From an uncultured Mollicutes bacterium (GTDB lineage Bacteria > Bacillota_I > Bacilli_A > ML615J-28 > CAG-313), in NCBI GenBank assembly GCA_900548675.1, contig URLJ01000003.1:36311-100310 (forward strand): a DNA stretch of 64,000 nucleotides. Reading direction: 5' to 3'. Of this stretch, positions 37,019-46,106 are shown in pieces (the first letter of the stretch is position 1; the number at the start of each line of letters is the position of its first letter). The position numbers and the translations under genes were made by a program. The notes beneath the pieces are model-generated. The model was not told where the DNA came from and ran no database searches. It worked only from the letters and a program-made list of their open reading frames with translations.

Positions 37019-37860
37019 ATTTCTCTTATCTTAATAAAAAAGATATCAAACAGTGCGTATTACATGATATCAATCTTAATATTAATGCTGAAGATGAATT
37101 TGTTTTTATTTTAGGTCAAACAGGAAGTGGTAAAAGCACCTTGGCTCAGCTTTCTAATGCCCTTCTCACTCCAACGAAAGGTACTATTAAAGTGTTTGAT
37201 CAAGTGGTTTTACCAAAGAAAAACACCAATCTTAGAGGCGTTAGAAAACGCGTTGGATTAGTGTTTCAATTTCCAGAATATCAGTTATTTGAAGATACAG
37301 TTATTAAAGATGTAATGTTTGGCCCCAAAAATTATGGAGTTAAGTCTGATGAAGCAAAACGCTTAGCGATAGATGCTTTAGAAAAAGTCGGTGTTACTGA
37401 AGATTTGTATGAAAGAACTCCTTTCACTTTAAGTGGCGGACAAATGCGAAAGGTAGCGATAGCTGGAGTAATTGCCTGCAATCCCGATATTTTAATTTTA
37501 GATGAACCAACGGTTGGTTTAGACGATGTAAGTAAAAATGATTTAATGAATACTTTAGTAGAAATTCAAAAAGCAACGCATAAATCAATCGTGATTATTA
37601 CGCATAACATGAATGTCGTTGCAGCGTATGGTAAAAGAGTAATCGTTCTAGATAAAGGAGATATAGTATTTGATGGTACACCGCTTCAATTATTTAATGA
37701 TTCAAAAGTTTTAAATAGACATCACTTAGATTTACCAGACATTTCAAAACTTGCTGTAAAGTTAAAAGAAAATGGAAAAATAAATTTTAATAAAATTCCT
37801 CTTAGTGTAGATGAACTATTTAGTTTAATTGCTAAAGAAAGCGTGAAAAATGATGAGTAA
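36994..37860 (+). CDS. ecfA2: Energy-coupling factor transporter ATPase EcfA2
   Basis: Partner ATPase of EcfA1. The 288 residues show Walker A LGQTGSGKST, VFQFPEYQLFEDTVIKDV (the EcfA2-type Q-loop with FPEYQLF), signature FTLSGGQMRK, Walker B ILILDEPTVGLD and ITHNM. GGGAGG inside ecfA1 is its ribosome binding site. It overlaps ecfT by about 11 bp. Confidence 0.95.
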   Translation: MGLSFQNVDFSYLNKKDIKQCVLHDINLNINAEDEFVFILGQTGSGKSTLAQLSNALLTPTKGTIKVFDQVVLPKKNTNLRGVRKRVGLVFQFPEYQLFEDTVIKDVMFGPKNYGVKSDEAKRLAIDALEKVGVTEDLYERTPFTLSGGQMRKVAIAGVIACNPDILILDEPTVGLDDVSKNDLMNTLVEIQKATHKSIVIITHNMNVVAAYGKRVIVLDKGDIVFDGTPLQLFNDSKVLNRHHLDLPDISKLAVKLKENGKINFNKIPLSVDELFSLIAKESVKNDE

Positions 37861-38845
37861 AGTAACGTTTGGCGCTTATTACAACACTAACAGCATAATT
37901 CATAAGATGGATGCAAGGGTAAAAATGATAGCTGCTTTGTTGTTTATGATTGTGATTTTTCTTATTCCGATGGAATATTCATATATATTCATTGGTTTAG
38001 CAGTTCTATTATTTGTCATTACTATTTTGGCGAAGGTTCCAATTATTAAGTTTTTTAATAGTTTGAAACAAGTAAGCTTTCTATTAATGTTTTCGTTTGT
38101 ATTTCAATTAATATTTAATAAGCAAGGCGGAGTTGTTGCTGAATTACCTCTTAATTTTTCAGTGGGAACGATAGCGGTTATTGTATTAGGATATGTAGTT
38201 TATTCCCTAATAATATATAGAAGAAAATTTATGTTAAAGTGGTTTGTCAATATTTTGTTAATTGCCCTGGCTATATATATATTAAAATATCCATTAATTG
38301 ATAAAGCCATTATTGACTACAGATTACCTCTTTATAAAGGGGGATTATATACAGGATTATTTATTCTTATAAGAGTTTTCTTATTAATCGTTTCATCGTC
38401 ACTTTTAACTTTAACTACAAAACCTACTGAACTAAATTTCGCGATAGAGTTTTTATTAAAACCACTTGAATTTTTGAAAATTAAAACAAGTATTTTTGCG
38501 ATGATGATGTCTATTGCTTTAAGATTTATTCCAACACTTTTCTTAGAAACAGAAAAGATCCTGAAAGCCCAAGCTTCAAGAGGAGCTGACTTTGCAGAAA
38601 GTAGTATTAAAAATAAAATTCGACAAGTAGTCTCACTTCTAGTTCCGATGTTTGTTATATCGTTCAAAAGAGCAGAAGACTTATCTGCCGCTATGGAGGT
38701 AAGAGGATATATCCCTGGTGCTAAGAGAACTTCCATAAACGAATACAAGTTAAAGGCATTTGACATTATATCATTAGTAGCAGTAACGCTTTTAACTAGC
38801 CTTATTATTGCATTTAGAATATTTCTAAAGGTAAGGGGGGCATAA
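37850..38845 (+). CDS. ecfT: Energy-coupling factor transmembrane protein EcfT
   Basis: Membrane scaffold linking the EcfA ATPases to substrate-binding S components. Starts with FGAYYNTNSIIHKMDARVKM, the usual N-terminus, and holds two coupling-helix motifs: ASRGADF and AMEVRGY. At 331 residues it is longer than typical (about 265); an extra segment near residues 110-165 (IYRRKFMLKWFVNILLIALA and following) adds one or two hydrophobic stretches. ATG at 37850 or 37853 are both possible. Its TAA overlaps the truA ATG. Confidence 0.93.
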   Translation: MMSKVTFGAYYNTNSIIHKMDARVKMIAALLFMIVIFLIPMEYSYIFIGLAVLLFVITILAKVPIIKFFNSLKQVSFLLMFSFVFQLIFNKQGGVVAELPLNFSVGTIAVIVLGYVVYSLIIYRRKFMLKWFVNILLIALAIYILKYPLIDKAIIDYRLPLYKGGLYTGLFILIRVFLLIVSSSLLTLTTKPTELNFAIEFLLKPLEFLKIKTSIFAMMMSIALRFIPTLFLETEKILKAQASRGADFAESSIKNKIRQVVSLLVPMFVISFKRAEDLSAAMEVRGYIPGAKRTSINEYKLKAFDIISLVAVTLLTSLIIAFRIFLKVRGA

Positions 38846-39573
38846 TGCGTTATAAGATGATAATTTCATATGATGGTAGTTTCTTTCACGGCTTTCAGCG
38901 ACAAAAGGGTTATAATTCTGTCCAAGAAACGATGGAAAAAGTTTTTTCTGAGATTACTAAAACCCCTATTGTAATAAAGAGTGCTGGTAGAACAGATGCA
39001 GGTGTTCACGCTATTGGTCAAGTTATTCACTTTGATTCTATCCAAGAAATTCCCCCCAAGAATTTCCGCAAGATTGCGAATAAAAAACTCTACCCTCATA
39101 TATATGTAAAAGATGTAGAAGTTGTAAATGAGACTTTTCACTCTAGGGTCAGTGCAATTAAGAAGGAATACCATTATCTTGTGGATATCGGCGAATTTTG
39201 CCCCTTAAATGCGAATTATAGACACTACTTCCATAATCACATCGATATTGATAAAATTAAAGAAGCGATGAAATATATAGAAGGTACTCATGATTTTAAG
39301 AGCTTTTCTAAGAATCATATTATAAAAAATACCATTAGAACAATCGAATCATTTACTTTAGATGTAACGGATACTTTATTAACATTTAAGATAATCGGCA
39401 ATGGTTTTATGCATAATATGGTAAGAATTATTATTGCGGTTATGTTAAAAGTTGGTGAAGGAAAGTTTGAGCCAACGGAAGTTATTAATATAATTGATAA
39501 AGCCAATAGAAGTGCTGCACCATATGTCGCACCAGCTGCAGGATTATATTTATATAAAGTGTATTATAAATAA
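38845..39573 (+). CDS. truA: tRNA pseudouridine(38-40) synthase
   Basis: Modifies the anticodon arm of tRNAs. The 242 residues contain the catalytic Asp51 in SAGRTDAGVHAIGQVIHF, SFSKNH, and NGFMHNMVRIIIAVMLKVG. Overlaps ecfT by one base (TAATG) and keeps the Firmicutes order ecfA-ecfA-ecfT-truA. The rplM-rpsI pair that often follows is missing here. Confidence 0.96.
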   Translation: MRYKMIISYDGSFFHGFQRQKGYNSVQETMEKVFSEITKTPIVIKSAGRTDAGVHAIGQVIHFDSIQEIPPKNFRKIANKKLYPHIYVKDVEVVNETFHSRVSAIKKEYHYLVDIGEFCPLNANYRHYFHNHIDIDKIKEAMKYIEGTHDFKSFSKNHIIKNTIRTIESFTLDVTDTLLTFKIIGNGFMHNMVRIIIAVMLKVGEGKFEPTEVINIIDKANRSAAPYVAPAAGLYLYKVYYK

Positions 39574-39600
39574 AAGGTAACAAATCTGTTACCTTTTTTA
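39572..39600. terminator. Bidirectional terminator after truA
   Basis: Perfect 11-bp stem AAAAGGTAACA/TGTTACCTTTT with a 4-nt loop and T-run on the plus strand and A-run on the other side. It serves truA and probably the convergent small gene. Confidence 0.88.
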
Positions 39601-39611
39601 TTAACTATTTT

Positions 39612-39809
39612 TTATAAATCTTTATTTTTTTCATTTATTGTTTGTCTTTTTAATAATTCTTTTCCCATATCTACGAGCTTTTTACTTGAAACTTGGTTTT
39701 CCATAGATGCAAATTCCGTATCTTTTTTTGACAATCTAATATCATTAAGTCGTTTATTCTTTTCTAAAAAAGTTTTTAAAACTTCTTTTTTGGTTTTATT
39801 CTCTTCCAT
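39612..39809 (-). CDS. Small charged hypothetical protein
   Basis: A 65-residue protein, about one third Lys and Glu, probably helical, without membrane segment or Cys. The start MEENKTKKEVLKTFLEKNKR is preceded by AGAGGTGA, a strong ribosome binding site, which is why I accept this short ORF. It is convergent to truA. No family recognised; a cytosolic helical regulator or adaptor is possible but unproven. Confidence 0.6.
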   Translation of the reverse strand: MEENKTKKEVLKTFLEKNKRLNDIRLSKKDTEFASMENQVSSKKLVDMGKELLKRQTINEKNKDL

Positions 39810-39868
39810 ATTTTCACCTCTTTATTAGTCTTAACTAAATTAAATAAAATATGTTAAAATTTATTAAC

Positions 39869-39897
39869 TTTACAAAGTGCTTTAAAAATGTTATAAT
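39869..39897 (+). promoter_or_regulatory. Promoter of the amidase lipoprotein gene
   Basis: TTTACA (39869-39874), 17-nt spacer, TATAAT (39892-39897) with TGT extension. Twenty-six nt to the ATG. Confidence 0.8.
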
Positions 39898-39923
39898 ATA
39901 AGAGAAGAAAAACGGAGGATAGT

Positions 39924-41864
39924 ATGAAAAAAGCAATAAATTTATTATTTACATTGTTGTTGGCGTTTTGCATGTTTTCCTGTGGAACACCTACAGACAC
40001 CCCTAAAACAGAAACTGTTACAATAGGTGAATTCTTAGAAAAAGAAAATGAAAAAAATACCTATATCGTAGAAGGCACTGTCACAGTTATTGACACAGAT
40101 TCAGGAGCAGTAATAATTGCTGATGGCGATGATGTTCTTTACGTGTATGGTTTAACTTTAGATGAATTAAAAATAGGTGATTTAATCAAAGTAAAAGGTA
40201 AAAAAGATATTAGTGATTTAGTAGAAGCTGAACTTATGACTAAAACTAGTGATACATTCTGGGATTGCATCACTCTAAAAGCAACGTATAAAGTAGGAGA
40301 AAAATTAGAACTTCCTAATGAAATAGAAGGAAAGGCTATCACTTATACTTTTAATAGACCAAGTTATTTTGATAAAGATAATGGTTATGAAATATTAATT
40401 GGTGAGTCATACGATGTAACTATTAAGGTTACTGCTAAATGTAGCGAACTAGGAAAAGAAAAAGTATTTGAATTTAAAATTGAAAGAAGTTTTGAAAAAT
40501 ACCTGGATGGTATTATGGAATATATTATTGGTTCAATCAACAAATCAACAAGAGGCGATATTAAATTAGTATATACCTATTTTGATGATCCTGTAACAAT
40601 AACATATACATCAAATAGACCGGATATCATTACTAATGAAGGTAAATATATTGAGCATCGTGCCGATGAAATAGTAATTTTAACTTGTAAAATTGAAACA
40701 CTTGGCGTTGAAAAAGTTTTTAATATCGAAATAGAATCTCTTGGTATTTATGATAGAGAAAAAGCGGATATTGTAGAAGCATGGCTTGATGAATATATGA
40801 AGGATGTAAAATTAACTGAAGGTTCAAAACTTCCAACCGACCACGATGAATTTAGTTGTCGCATTCGTTGGATAGCAGAAGATCCTACAGTAGTTTACGA
40901 TTATGAAACAATACGTTTGCCAAAAGAAGAAAAAGATATATATCTAAAAGCAGAAATTACAATTAAATCAGTTTGTGATATCCGTACATATAAAGTTCAT
41001 CTAGCAAAACGTGATACAAATATAACTGATTTAGAACGCGCTATTGATTTTATCAAAACTACCTCGAGTGAAGCCTTTGATGAATTCATCAATTTATATA
41101 AAGGTGCTACACCAGTTATCGACAAATCATACTTAATTGAAAACCCAAGTGCATCTAAATATAATTATACAGGTGGATTACATCCAGAAATTTCTCAAGA
41201 AATTTTAAATGAAAGAATGTATGAGGGATACAAACTTGAAAACCCTGACAATATTCTTTGGGTTGTTATTCATGAAACAGGTTCAACTACAGCTGGTACT
41301 GATGCATTAGTTCATGCTCAATTACAATATAATATAACAACAAATGGTGGTAGAGAAGCATCATGGCATTACACTGTTGATGATGGTAAAATATATCAAA
41401 GTTTTGATGATAAATATGCTTGTTGGCATGCATCGGATAGTTCAAGATATGCAGGATATGGAAATGCCAGTGGCATTGGTATTGAAATGTGCGTAAATGC
41501 TGATGGTAGATATGATGCTTCAATGCGTAATGATGCTAGATTAGTAGCAAGTTTATTAATCAAACATAAATTAACACCATTAAATATTAAACAACATTTC
41601 GATATGGCACCGAATGCTAAACCATGTCCAGAACAAATGCGCAAGAATAAGAGATGGTTTGAATTCCTAACCCTTGTTTCTAGAGAATATGTATCACAAA
41701 CATTATTACAAGGATTAGATGTATCTTACGATTTGGCGGATTCTTCTTTAACAGAGTGGAAGTTAGCAGATATTTATACATCTAATTTAAATAGTCTTGG
41801 AAAAGAAGAGATTAAGGTAAAAGTAGGAACAACTGAATTCAAAGTTGAAATTCATAAAAACTAA
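39924..41864 (+). CDS. Lipoprotein N-acetylmuramoyl-L-alanine amidase (Amidase_2)
   Basis: A 646-residue exported lipoprotein with lipobox CMFSCG at residue 20. After the anchor comes an OB-fold-like domain (about 35-115: EGTVTVIDTDSGAVIIADG), then two or three Ig-like strands-rich modules to about 380, then a C-terminal Amidase_2/PGRP domain. Zinc ligands are His450 in WVVIHETG, the His of IKQHFDM, and the Cys of KPCPEQM; ASWHYTVDDGKIYQ is also conserved. It cleaves the amide between muramic acid and L-Ala. Transcribed alone, and probably wall remodelling or defence against other cells. Confidence 0.85.
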   Translation: MKKAINLLFTLLLAFCMFSCGTPTDTPKTETVTIGEFLEKENEKNTYIVEGTVTVIDTDSGAVIIADGDDVLYVYGLTLDELKIGDLIKVKGKKDISDLVEAELMTKTSDTFWDCITLKATYKVGEKLELPNEIEGKAITYTFNRPSYFDKDNGYEILIGESYDVTIKVTAKCSELGKEKVFEFKIERSFEKYLDGIMEYIIGSINKSTRGDIKLVYTYFDDPVTITYTSNRPDIITNEGKYIEHRADEIVILTCKIETLGVEKVFNIEIESLGIYDREKADIVEAWLDEYMKDVKLTEGSKLPTDHDEFSCRIRWIAEDPTVVYDYETIRLPKEEKDIYLKAEITIKSVCDIRTYKVHLAKRDTNITDLERAIDFIKTTSSEAFDEFINLYKGATPVIDKSYLIENPSASKYNYTGGLHPEISQEILNERMYEGYKLENPDNILWVVIHETGSTTAGTDALVHAQLQYNITTNGGREASWHYTVDDGKIYQSFDDKYACWHASDSSRYAGYGNASGIGIEMCVNADGRYDASMRNDARLVASLLIKHKLTPLNIKQHFDMAPNAKPCPEQMRKNKRWFEFLTLVSREYVSQTLLQGLDVSYDLADSSLTEWKLADIYTSNLNSLGKEEIKVKVGTTEFKVEIHKN

Positions 41865-41878
41865 CTGAATAAAAAAAC

Positions 41879-41922
41879 AAAAGTTTTAGTAAAAGAAAAA
41901 ATACTTTTATTAAAACTTTTTT
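41879..41922 (+). terminator. Terminator of the amidase gene
   Basis: 17-bp arms AAAAGTTTTAGTAAAAG (41879-41895) and CTTTTATTAAAACTTTT (41904-41920), one G-U pair, then TTATAT. It partly overlaps the tmk promoter. Confidence 0.8.
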
Positions 41923-41931
41923 ATATAGATG

Positions 41932-41940
41932 TGATATAAT
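41932..41940 (+). promoter_or_regulatory. Extended -10 promoter of the tmk operon
   Basis: TGATATAAT, 41 nt ahead of the tmk ATG. The -35 zone falls inside the preceding terminator stem and shows no good match. Confidence 0.55.
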
Positions 41941-41981
41941 TTATATATATACAAAATTACATAATTATCAGAGGTACGACC

Positions 41982-42614
41982 ATGAAAGGCATTTTTATAA
42001 CAATAGAAGGTAACGACGGAAGCGGCAAATCAACAATTATAAAGGGCATCAAAGCTGAATTTGCTAGAAGAAAACTCGATGTGTTATTTTCTAGAGAACC
42101 AGGCGGAAGCACGATAGCTGAAAAAATAAGAGAAATTATTCTTGATCCTAATAATGATAAAATGGATGACAGAACTGAAGCGTTATTATATGCCGCAAGT
42201 AGACGACAACATTTAGTTGAAACCATCATTCCCGCTTTGGAAGAAGGTAAAATAGTCATATGTGATAGATATATCGATAGTTCCCTTGCCTACCAAGGAT
42301 ATGCTAGAGGAATTGGAATTGACGAAGTGTATCATATGAATATGTTTGCGACATCGGGATTACTCCCCGATCTAACAATTTACCTATTAGTGAAACCGGA
42401 AGTTGGTCTAAGCCGCAAAACCAAACAAAAGGAACTTGATCGCTTGGAAAAGGAAAACAACTCTTTCCATCACCAAGTTTATGATGGGTACTTAGAATTA
42501 ATCCCTAAGTTTAAGGACCGTGTAAAAGTCGTAAATGGTGAAGGTTCGATTGAGAGTGTTACGGCGGAAGTTTTAAAGGTTATTGATGATTATATTAACA
42601 AATGTGTAAAGTAG
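41982..42614 (+). CDS. tmk: Thymidylate kinase
   Basis: Phosphorylates dTMP to dTDP. The 210 residues show the P-loop EGNDGSGKSTIIKGI, the DR motif SREPGGSTIAEKIR, and DRYIDSSLAYQGYARGIG. Starts the tmk-holB-ricT-trmN6-rsmI block, the order of B. subtilis without darA, yaaR and yabA. Confidence 0.97.
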   Translation: MKGIFITIEGNDGSGKSTIIKGIKAEFARRKLDVLFSREPGGSTIAEKIREIILDPNNDKMDDRTEALLYAASRRQHLVETIIPALEEGKIVICDRYIDSSLAYQGYARGIGIDEVYHMNMFATSGLLPDLTIYLLVKPEVGLSRKTKQKELDRLEKENNSFHHQVYDGYLELIPKFKDRVKVVNGEGSIESVTAEVLKVIDDYINKCVK

Positions 42615-42623
42615 GTGATTTTT

Positions 42624-43595
42624 TTGTTTGATGAATTAAAAATTTGTCAAAGTAGTATCGTTAGATTATTAGATCGAAGCATCAAAAATAAACGCTTATT
42701 TCATGCTTATATTTTTGAAGGCGAAGACGAGAAATCTATTAATGAAGCATGGCATTATTTCGCAGCTAAGTTATTATGTAAACATGATGCGTGTGGTGAG
42801 TGTGAAACATGTAAAAGAATTGAAAATGATTCTCATAGTAACCTAACAGTTATTGAATCAACGAGTGATATGATAAAAAAAGATCAAATAACTTCACTTA
42901 TCGAAGAACTTTCCATGACTTCACTTGAAGAAGGTGCGAGAATATATGTTATTAAGGATGCCAATAAACTTAATAAAGCCTCAAGCAATGCTTTACTAAA
43001 GCTAATAGAAGAACCTTTCCCAAATCACTACATCATACTAACAACGAGAAATGCTAATAGTATAATAGATACAATTCGTTCTAGAACAGAAATAATTCAT
43101 TTTTTACCAATAAACAGAAGTAGTATTGAAAATAATTTAGTTATCCAAGGTGTTAATAAAGATTTTGCATATATATTATCAAATATTGCCGCTTCTTTAG
43201 AAGATGCTAGTGAAATGATTAAAAATGGTGCAGTTATCGATGTATATGAATTCGTAAAGCGCGTTATCCGTTCTATTATTATCGGTAAAGATCCGTATAT
43301 AGATTACTTAATAAAAGGGAAAAATCTTTTAAATACAGATAAAGATGTTCAAATAATGTTTTTCGATATGATGTCTCTCATTACAGAAGAAGAAATTAAA
43401 TACCTAAGTAATGAAAGAATAAATTCAGGATATTTTTTAGATATCTTCCAAATGATTGATAAGACGAAAAATATTGATAATGTGATGCTGAAAGATGCTA
43501 TTAAAGTTCTTGATGCAGTTAATAAATATGAAGAACGACTAAATGCTCATGTTAATGTAGATTTGTTATTTGCAAGTTTCTTCACAGAAATATAG
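42624..43595 (+). CDS. holB: DNA polymerase III subunit delta'
   Basis: Clamp-loader subunit, 323 residues. It contains a zinc module C-x8-C pattern in KHDACGECETCKRIE, the AAA+ core with IYVIKDANKLNKASSNALLK, LIEEPFPNHYIILTT and RSRTEIIHF. I start at the TTG at 42624 with AGGTGA ahead; a GTG at 42615 directly abuts the tmk stop and would add three residues. Normal partner of tmk. Confidence 0.93.
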   Translation: MFDELKICQSSIVRLLDRSIKNKRLFHAYIFEGEDEKSINEAWHYFAAKLLCKHDACGECETCKRIENDSHSNLTVIESTSDMIKKDQITSLIEELSMTSLEEGARIYVIKDANKLNKASSNALLKLIEEPFPNHYIILTTRNANSIIDTIRSRTEIIHFLPINRSSIENNLVIQGVNKDFAYILSNIAASLEDASEMIKNGAVIDVYEFVKRVIRSIIIGKDPYIDYLIKGKNLLNTDKDVQIMFFDMMSLITEEEIKYLSNERINSGYFLDIFQMIDKTKNIDNVMLKDAIKVLDAVNKYEERLNAHVNVDLLFASFFTEI

Positions 43596-43603
43596 GAGGT
43601 CCT

Positions 43604-44443
43604 ATGGCAAAAGTAGTAGGAATACAATTTAAAGGTATGGGAAGAATTTATTACTTCAATCCCTTACATATAGAATTTAAACAAGATGAATACGCAATAG
43701 TAGAAACTGTTCGTGGTGTGGAAATAGGAAAAATTTTACTTCCTAATCATGAAATAGATGACGAAAAACTCGAAAATGCGTTAAAACCAGTTATTAGAAA
43801 AGCTAATGTTAATGATTTAGAACAAGAAGCAAAAAATGAAGAAATGTCCAAAAAAGCTTTTTTGATCTTTAAAAAGAATGTATCAGAATGTGGCCTCGAC
43901 ATGAAACCTTTATATGCTGAATATACAATAGACCGCTCAAAAGTAATATTTTATTATACAGCTGATGAAAGAGTTGATTTTAGAGAGTTATTAAAGCGTT
44001 TAGCCCCAGAATTTAAAGCAAGAATTGAACTGCGACAAATAGGTCCACGTGAAGCCGCAAGATGTCTAGGCGGTATAGGAGAATGTGGTATGGAAGTTTG
44101 TTGTAAACGTCACTTGCGTGATTTTGGAGTTGTGACAATGAAAATGGCTAAGGATCAGAATATGAGTTTAAATACTAATAAAATTAGTGGTGTCTGTGGA
44201 AAACTAATGTGCTGTATTGCTTATGAAAATGATATATATCAAGAGATAAAGAAAGAAATGCCAATGGTCGGCTCGATCGTAAAAACGCCAACATCACAAA
44301 GTTGTAAAGTAGTTGGTGTAGATTATGTAAAACGTCTTGTCAAAACTCAAGAAGAAGAAGATGCATTACCAGCTGTTCATTCTGTCAATGATATTGAAAT
44401 AATTCACGCTAAAGGAAGCCACAATGAAGAACGAAATAATTAA
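43604..44443 (+). CDS. ricT: RicT (YaaT), PSP1-domain protein
   Basis: A 279-residue cytosolic protein with the PSP1 domain. In Bacillus, RicT with RicA and RicF binds [4Fe-4S] clusters and controls mRNA processing by RNase Y and sporulation phosphorelay. Conserved cysteines are seen in ARCLGGIGECGMEVCCKRHL and GVCGKLMCCIAYEND. AGGAGGTC ribosome binding site. ricA and ricF are not in this window. Its role in sporulation entry fits the spore genes seen here. Confidence 0.94.
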   Translation: MAKVVGIQFKGMGRIYYFNPLHIEFKQDEYAIVETVRGVEIGKILLPNHEIDDEKLENALKPVIRKANVNDLEQEAKNEEMSKKAFLIFKKNVSECGLDMKPLYAEYTIDRSKVIFYYTADERVDFRELLKRLAPEFKARIELRQIGPREAARCLGGIGECGMEVCCKRHLRDFGVVTMKMAKDQNMSLNTNKISGVCGKLMCCIAYENDIYQEIKKEMPMVGSIVKTPTSQSCKVVGVDYVKRLVKTQEEEDALPAVHSVNDIEIIHAKGSHNEERNN

Positions 44444-45176
44444 CGATTTGTTAGGATTTGAAGGATTGAAAATCATTCAACATCCTGACATCTTTAATTT
44501 TTCACTCGATTCAACACTACTAGCATCGTTTGTTAGTGTTAATTTAAAAGATAAAAAAATTATCGACCTTGGAACAGGTAATGCTCCCATCCCTCTTTTC
44601 TTATCAATGAGAACAAATGCAGAGATTATTGGGGTAGAAATTCAACCAGAAATAGCAGAAATTGCTAAAAAAAGTGTTACTTTAAATAATTTAGAAAATA
44701 GAATTACGATTATAAATGATGACGCAATAGGGATATACAAAAAACTTGGTGTATCGCAGTTTGATTTAGTAACTTGTAATCCCCCCTACTTTAAAATAAA
44801 AGAGGATTCTAATATCAATAAAAATGATTATCTATCGATTGCTCGTCATGAAATTAAAATGAACCTAGATAGTCTTTTACAAGAGGCAAACCGCCTTTTA
44901 AAAGATGGAGGAACTTTCGCGATGGTTCATAGAAGCGCACGCTTAATTGATATTTTAATATCTTTTAGAAAATGGGGCATTGAACCAAAAAGAATTCGTT
45001 TTGTCTATCCTAAAAAAACGAGCGAAGATAGTTTGATACTTTTAATTGAAGGTAAAAAAAGTAAAAAAACTGGTGACTTAAAAATATTAAAACCCTTATA
45101 TATTCATAATAAGAATAACGAATATACAAAGGAAGTAAAAGATATCTTTAATTACAATAAACCAATGAAAAAATAG
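44424..45176 (+). CDS. trmN6: tRNA1(Val) (adenine-N6) methyltransferase-like protein
   Basis: SAM-dependent N6-adenine methyltransferase of the YabB/TrmN6 family. The 250 residues show the SAM motif IIDLGTGNAPIPLFLS, the acidic loop IGVEIQPEIAEIAKK, and the catalytic NPPY in LVTCNPPYFK. It overlaps ricT by 20 bp and precedes rsmI as in Bacillus. Confidence 0.93.
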   Translation: MKNEIINDLLGFEGLKIIQHPDIFNFSLDSTLLASFVSVNLKDKKIIDLGTGNAPIPLFLSMRTNAEIIGVEIQPEIAEIAKKSVTLNNLENRITIINDDAIGIYKKLGVSQFDLVTCNPPYFKIKEDSNINKNDYLSIARHEIKMNLDSLLQEANRLLKDGGTFAMVHRSARLIDILISFRKWGIEPKRIRFVYPKKTSEDSLILLIEGKKSKKTGDLKILKPLYIHNKNNEYTKEVKDIFNYNKPMKK

Positions 45177-45184
45177 AGGTATAT

Positions 45185-46051
45185 ATGAAAATTCAAAAAA
45201 CGTTTAATGAAAATACCCCCAAACTATATTTAGTAGCTACCCCTATTGGCAACCTCGAAGATATAACCATAAGAGCTATAAACACTTTGAAAATGGTAGA
45301 TGCAGTGTATTGTGAGGATACGAGAAATTCTTTAAAACTTTTTAATCATTATGATATTAAAACCCCATTATTCAGTTATCATCTTTTTAATGAAAACGAA
45401 ATAAGCACGGATATTATTAAAAGAATTAAAAGTGGCGAAAATGTCGCAGTTATAAGTGATGCGGGACTCCCTTGTATTAGTGATCCAGGCTGGGTTGCGG
45501 TGAAAGAAGCAATTGAAAATGATATCGATGTAGTTACCGTTCCTGGAGCAAGTGCTGGTATTAGCGCTTTAATTGCGTCGGGCCTTACAACTTATAAATT
45601 CTTATTTGTAGGTTTTCTAAATAGTAAAAAAGCCAAACGTGAAAAAGAATTAGAAAAGTTATTAAAAATAGAAGAAACACTTGTTATGTATGAGTCACCA
45701 CATCGGATTGAGGAAACTCTAAAAATTCTTTCTAAATTAATTCCAACAAGACGAATGGTTCTTGCGAGAGAAATATCAAAAAAATTCGAAACGTATTATC
45801 GTGGTACTCCGCTTGAAATAATGGAAGTATTAGATACTATTAAAGGCGAAATAGTTTTGGTAATTGAAGGAAACGAAAGAAAAGAAATAGATGAGTCACT
45901 AAATAATTTAAGTTTAAATGAGCATTATGAATATTATTTAAAAATGAACATGACTCCCAAAGATGCCCTAAAAGAAACAGCAAAAGATCTTGAAATGTCC
46001 AAAAATGATTTATATAAAATCCTATTTCAAAAACAAAATGTAAAAGAATAA
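45185..46051 (+). CDS. rsmI: 16S rRNA (cytidine1402-2'-O)-methyltransferase
   Basis: Methylates C1402 of 16S rRNA. The 288 residues of tetrapyrrole methylase fold hold VATPIGNLEDITIRAINTLK, YCEDTRNS, AVISDAGLPCISDPGW and VPGASAGISALIASG. AGAGGT precedes the ATG. Last gene of its block, closed by a terminator shared with murE. Confidence 0.96.
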   Translation: MKIQKTFNENTPKLYLVATPIGNLEDITIRAINTLKMVDAVYCEDTRNSLKLFNHYDIKTPLFSYHLFNENEISTDIIKRIKSGENVAVISDAGLPCISDPGWVAVKEAIENDIDVVTVPGASAGISALIASGLTTYKFLFVGFLNSKKAKREKELEKLLKIEETLVMYESPHRIEETLKILSKLIPTRRMVLAREISKKFETYYRGTPLEIMEVLDTIKGEIVLVIEGNERKEIDESLNNLSLNEHYEYYLKMNMTPKDALKETAKDLEMSKNDLYKILFQKQNVKE

Positions 46052-46076
46052 AAATGTAAGTTTATATAAATGAAAT

Positions 46077-46106
46077 AAAACCAAGAGATAAAATCTCTTG
46101 GTTTTT
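46077..46106. terminator. Bidirectional terminator between rsmI and murE
   Basis: Perfect 13-bp stem AAAACCAAGAGAT/ATCTCTTGGTTTT (46077-46089, 46093-46105) with AAA loop; the arms themselves give T-runs on both strands. Confidence 0.88.
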
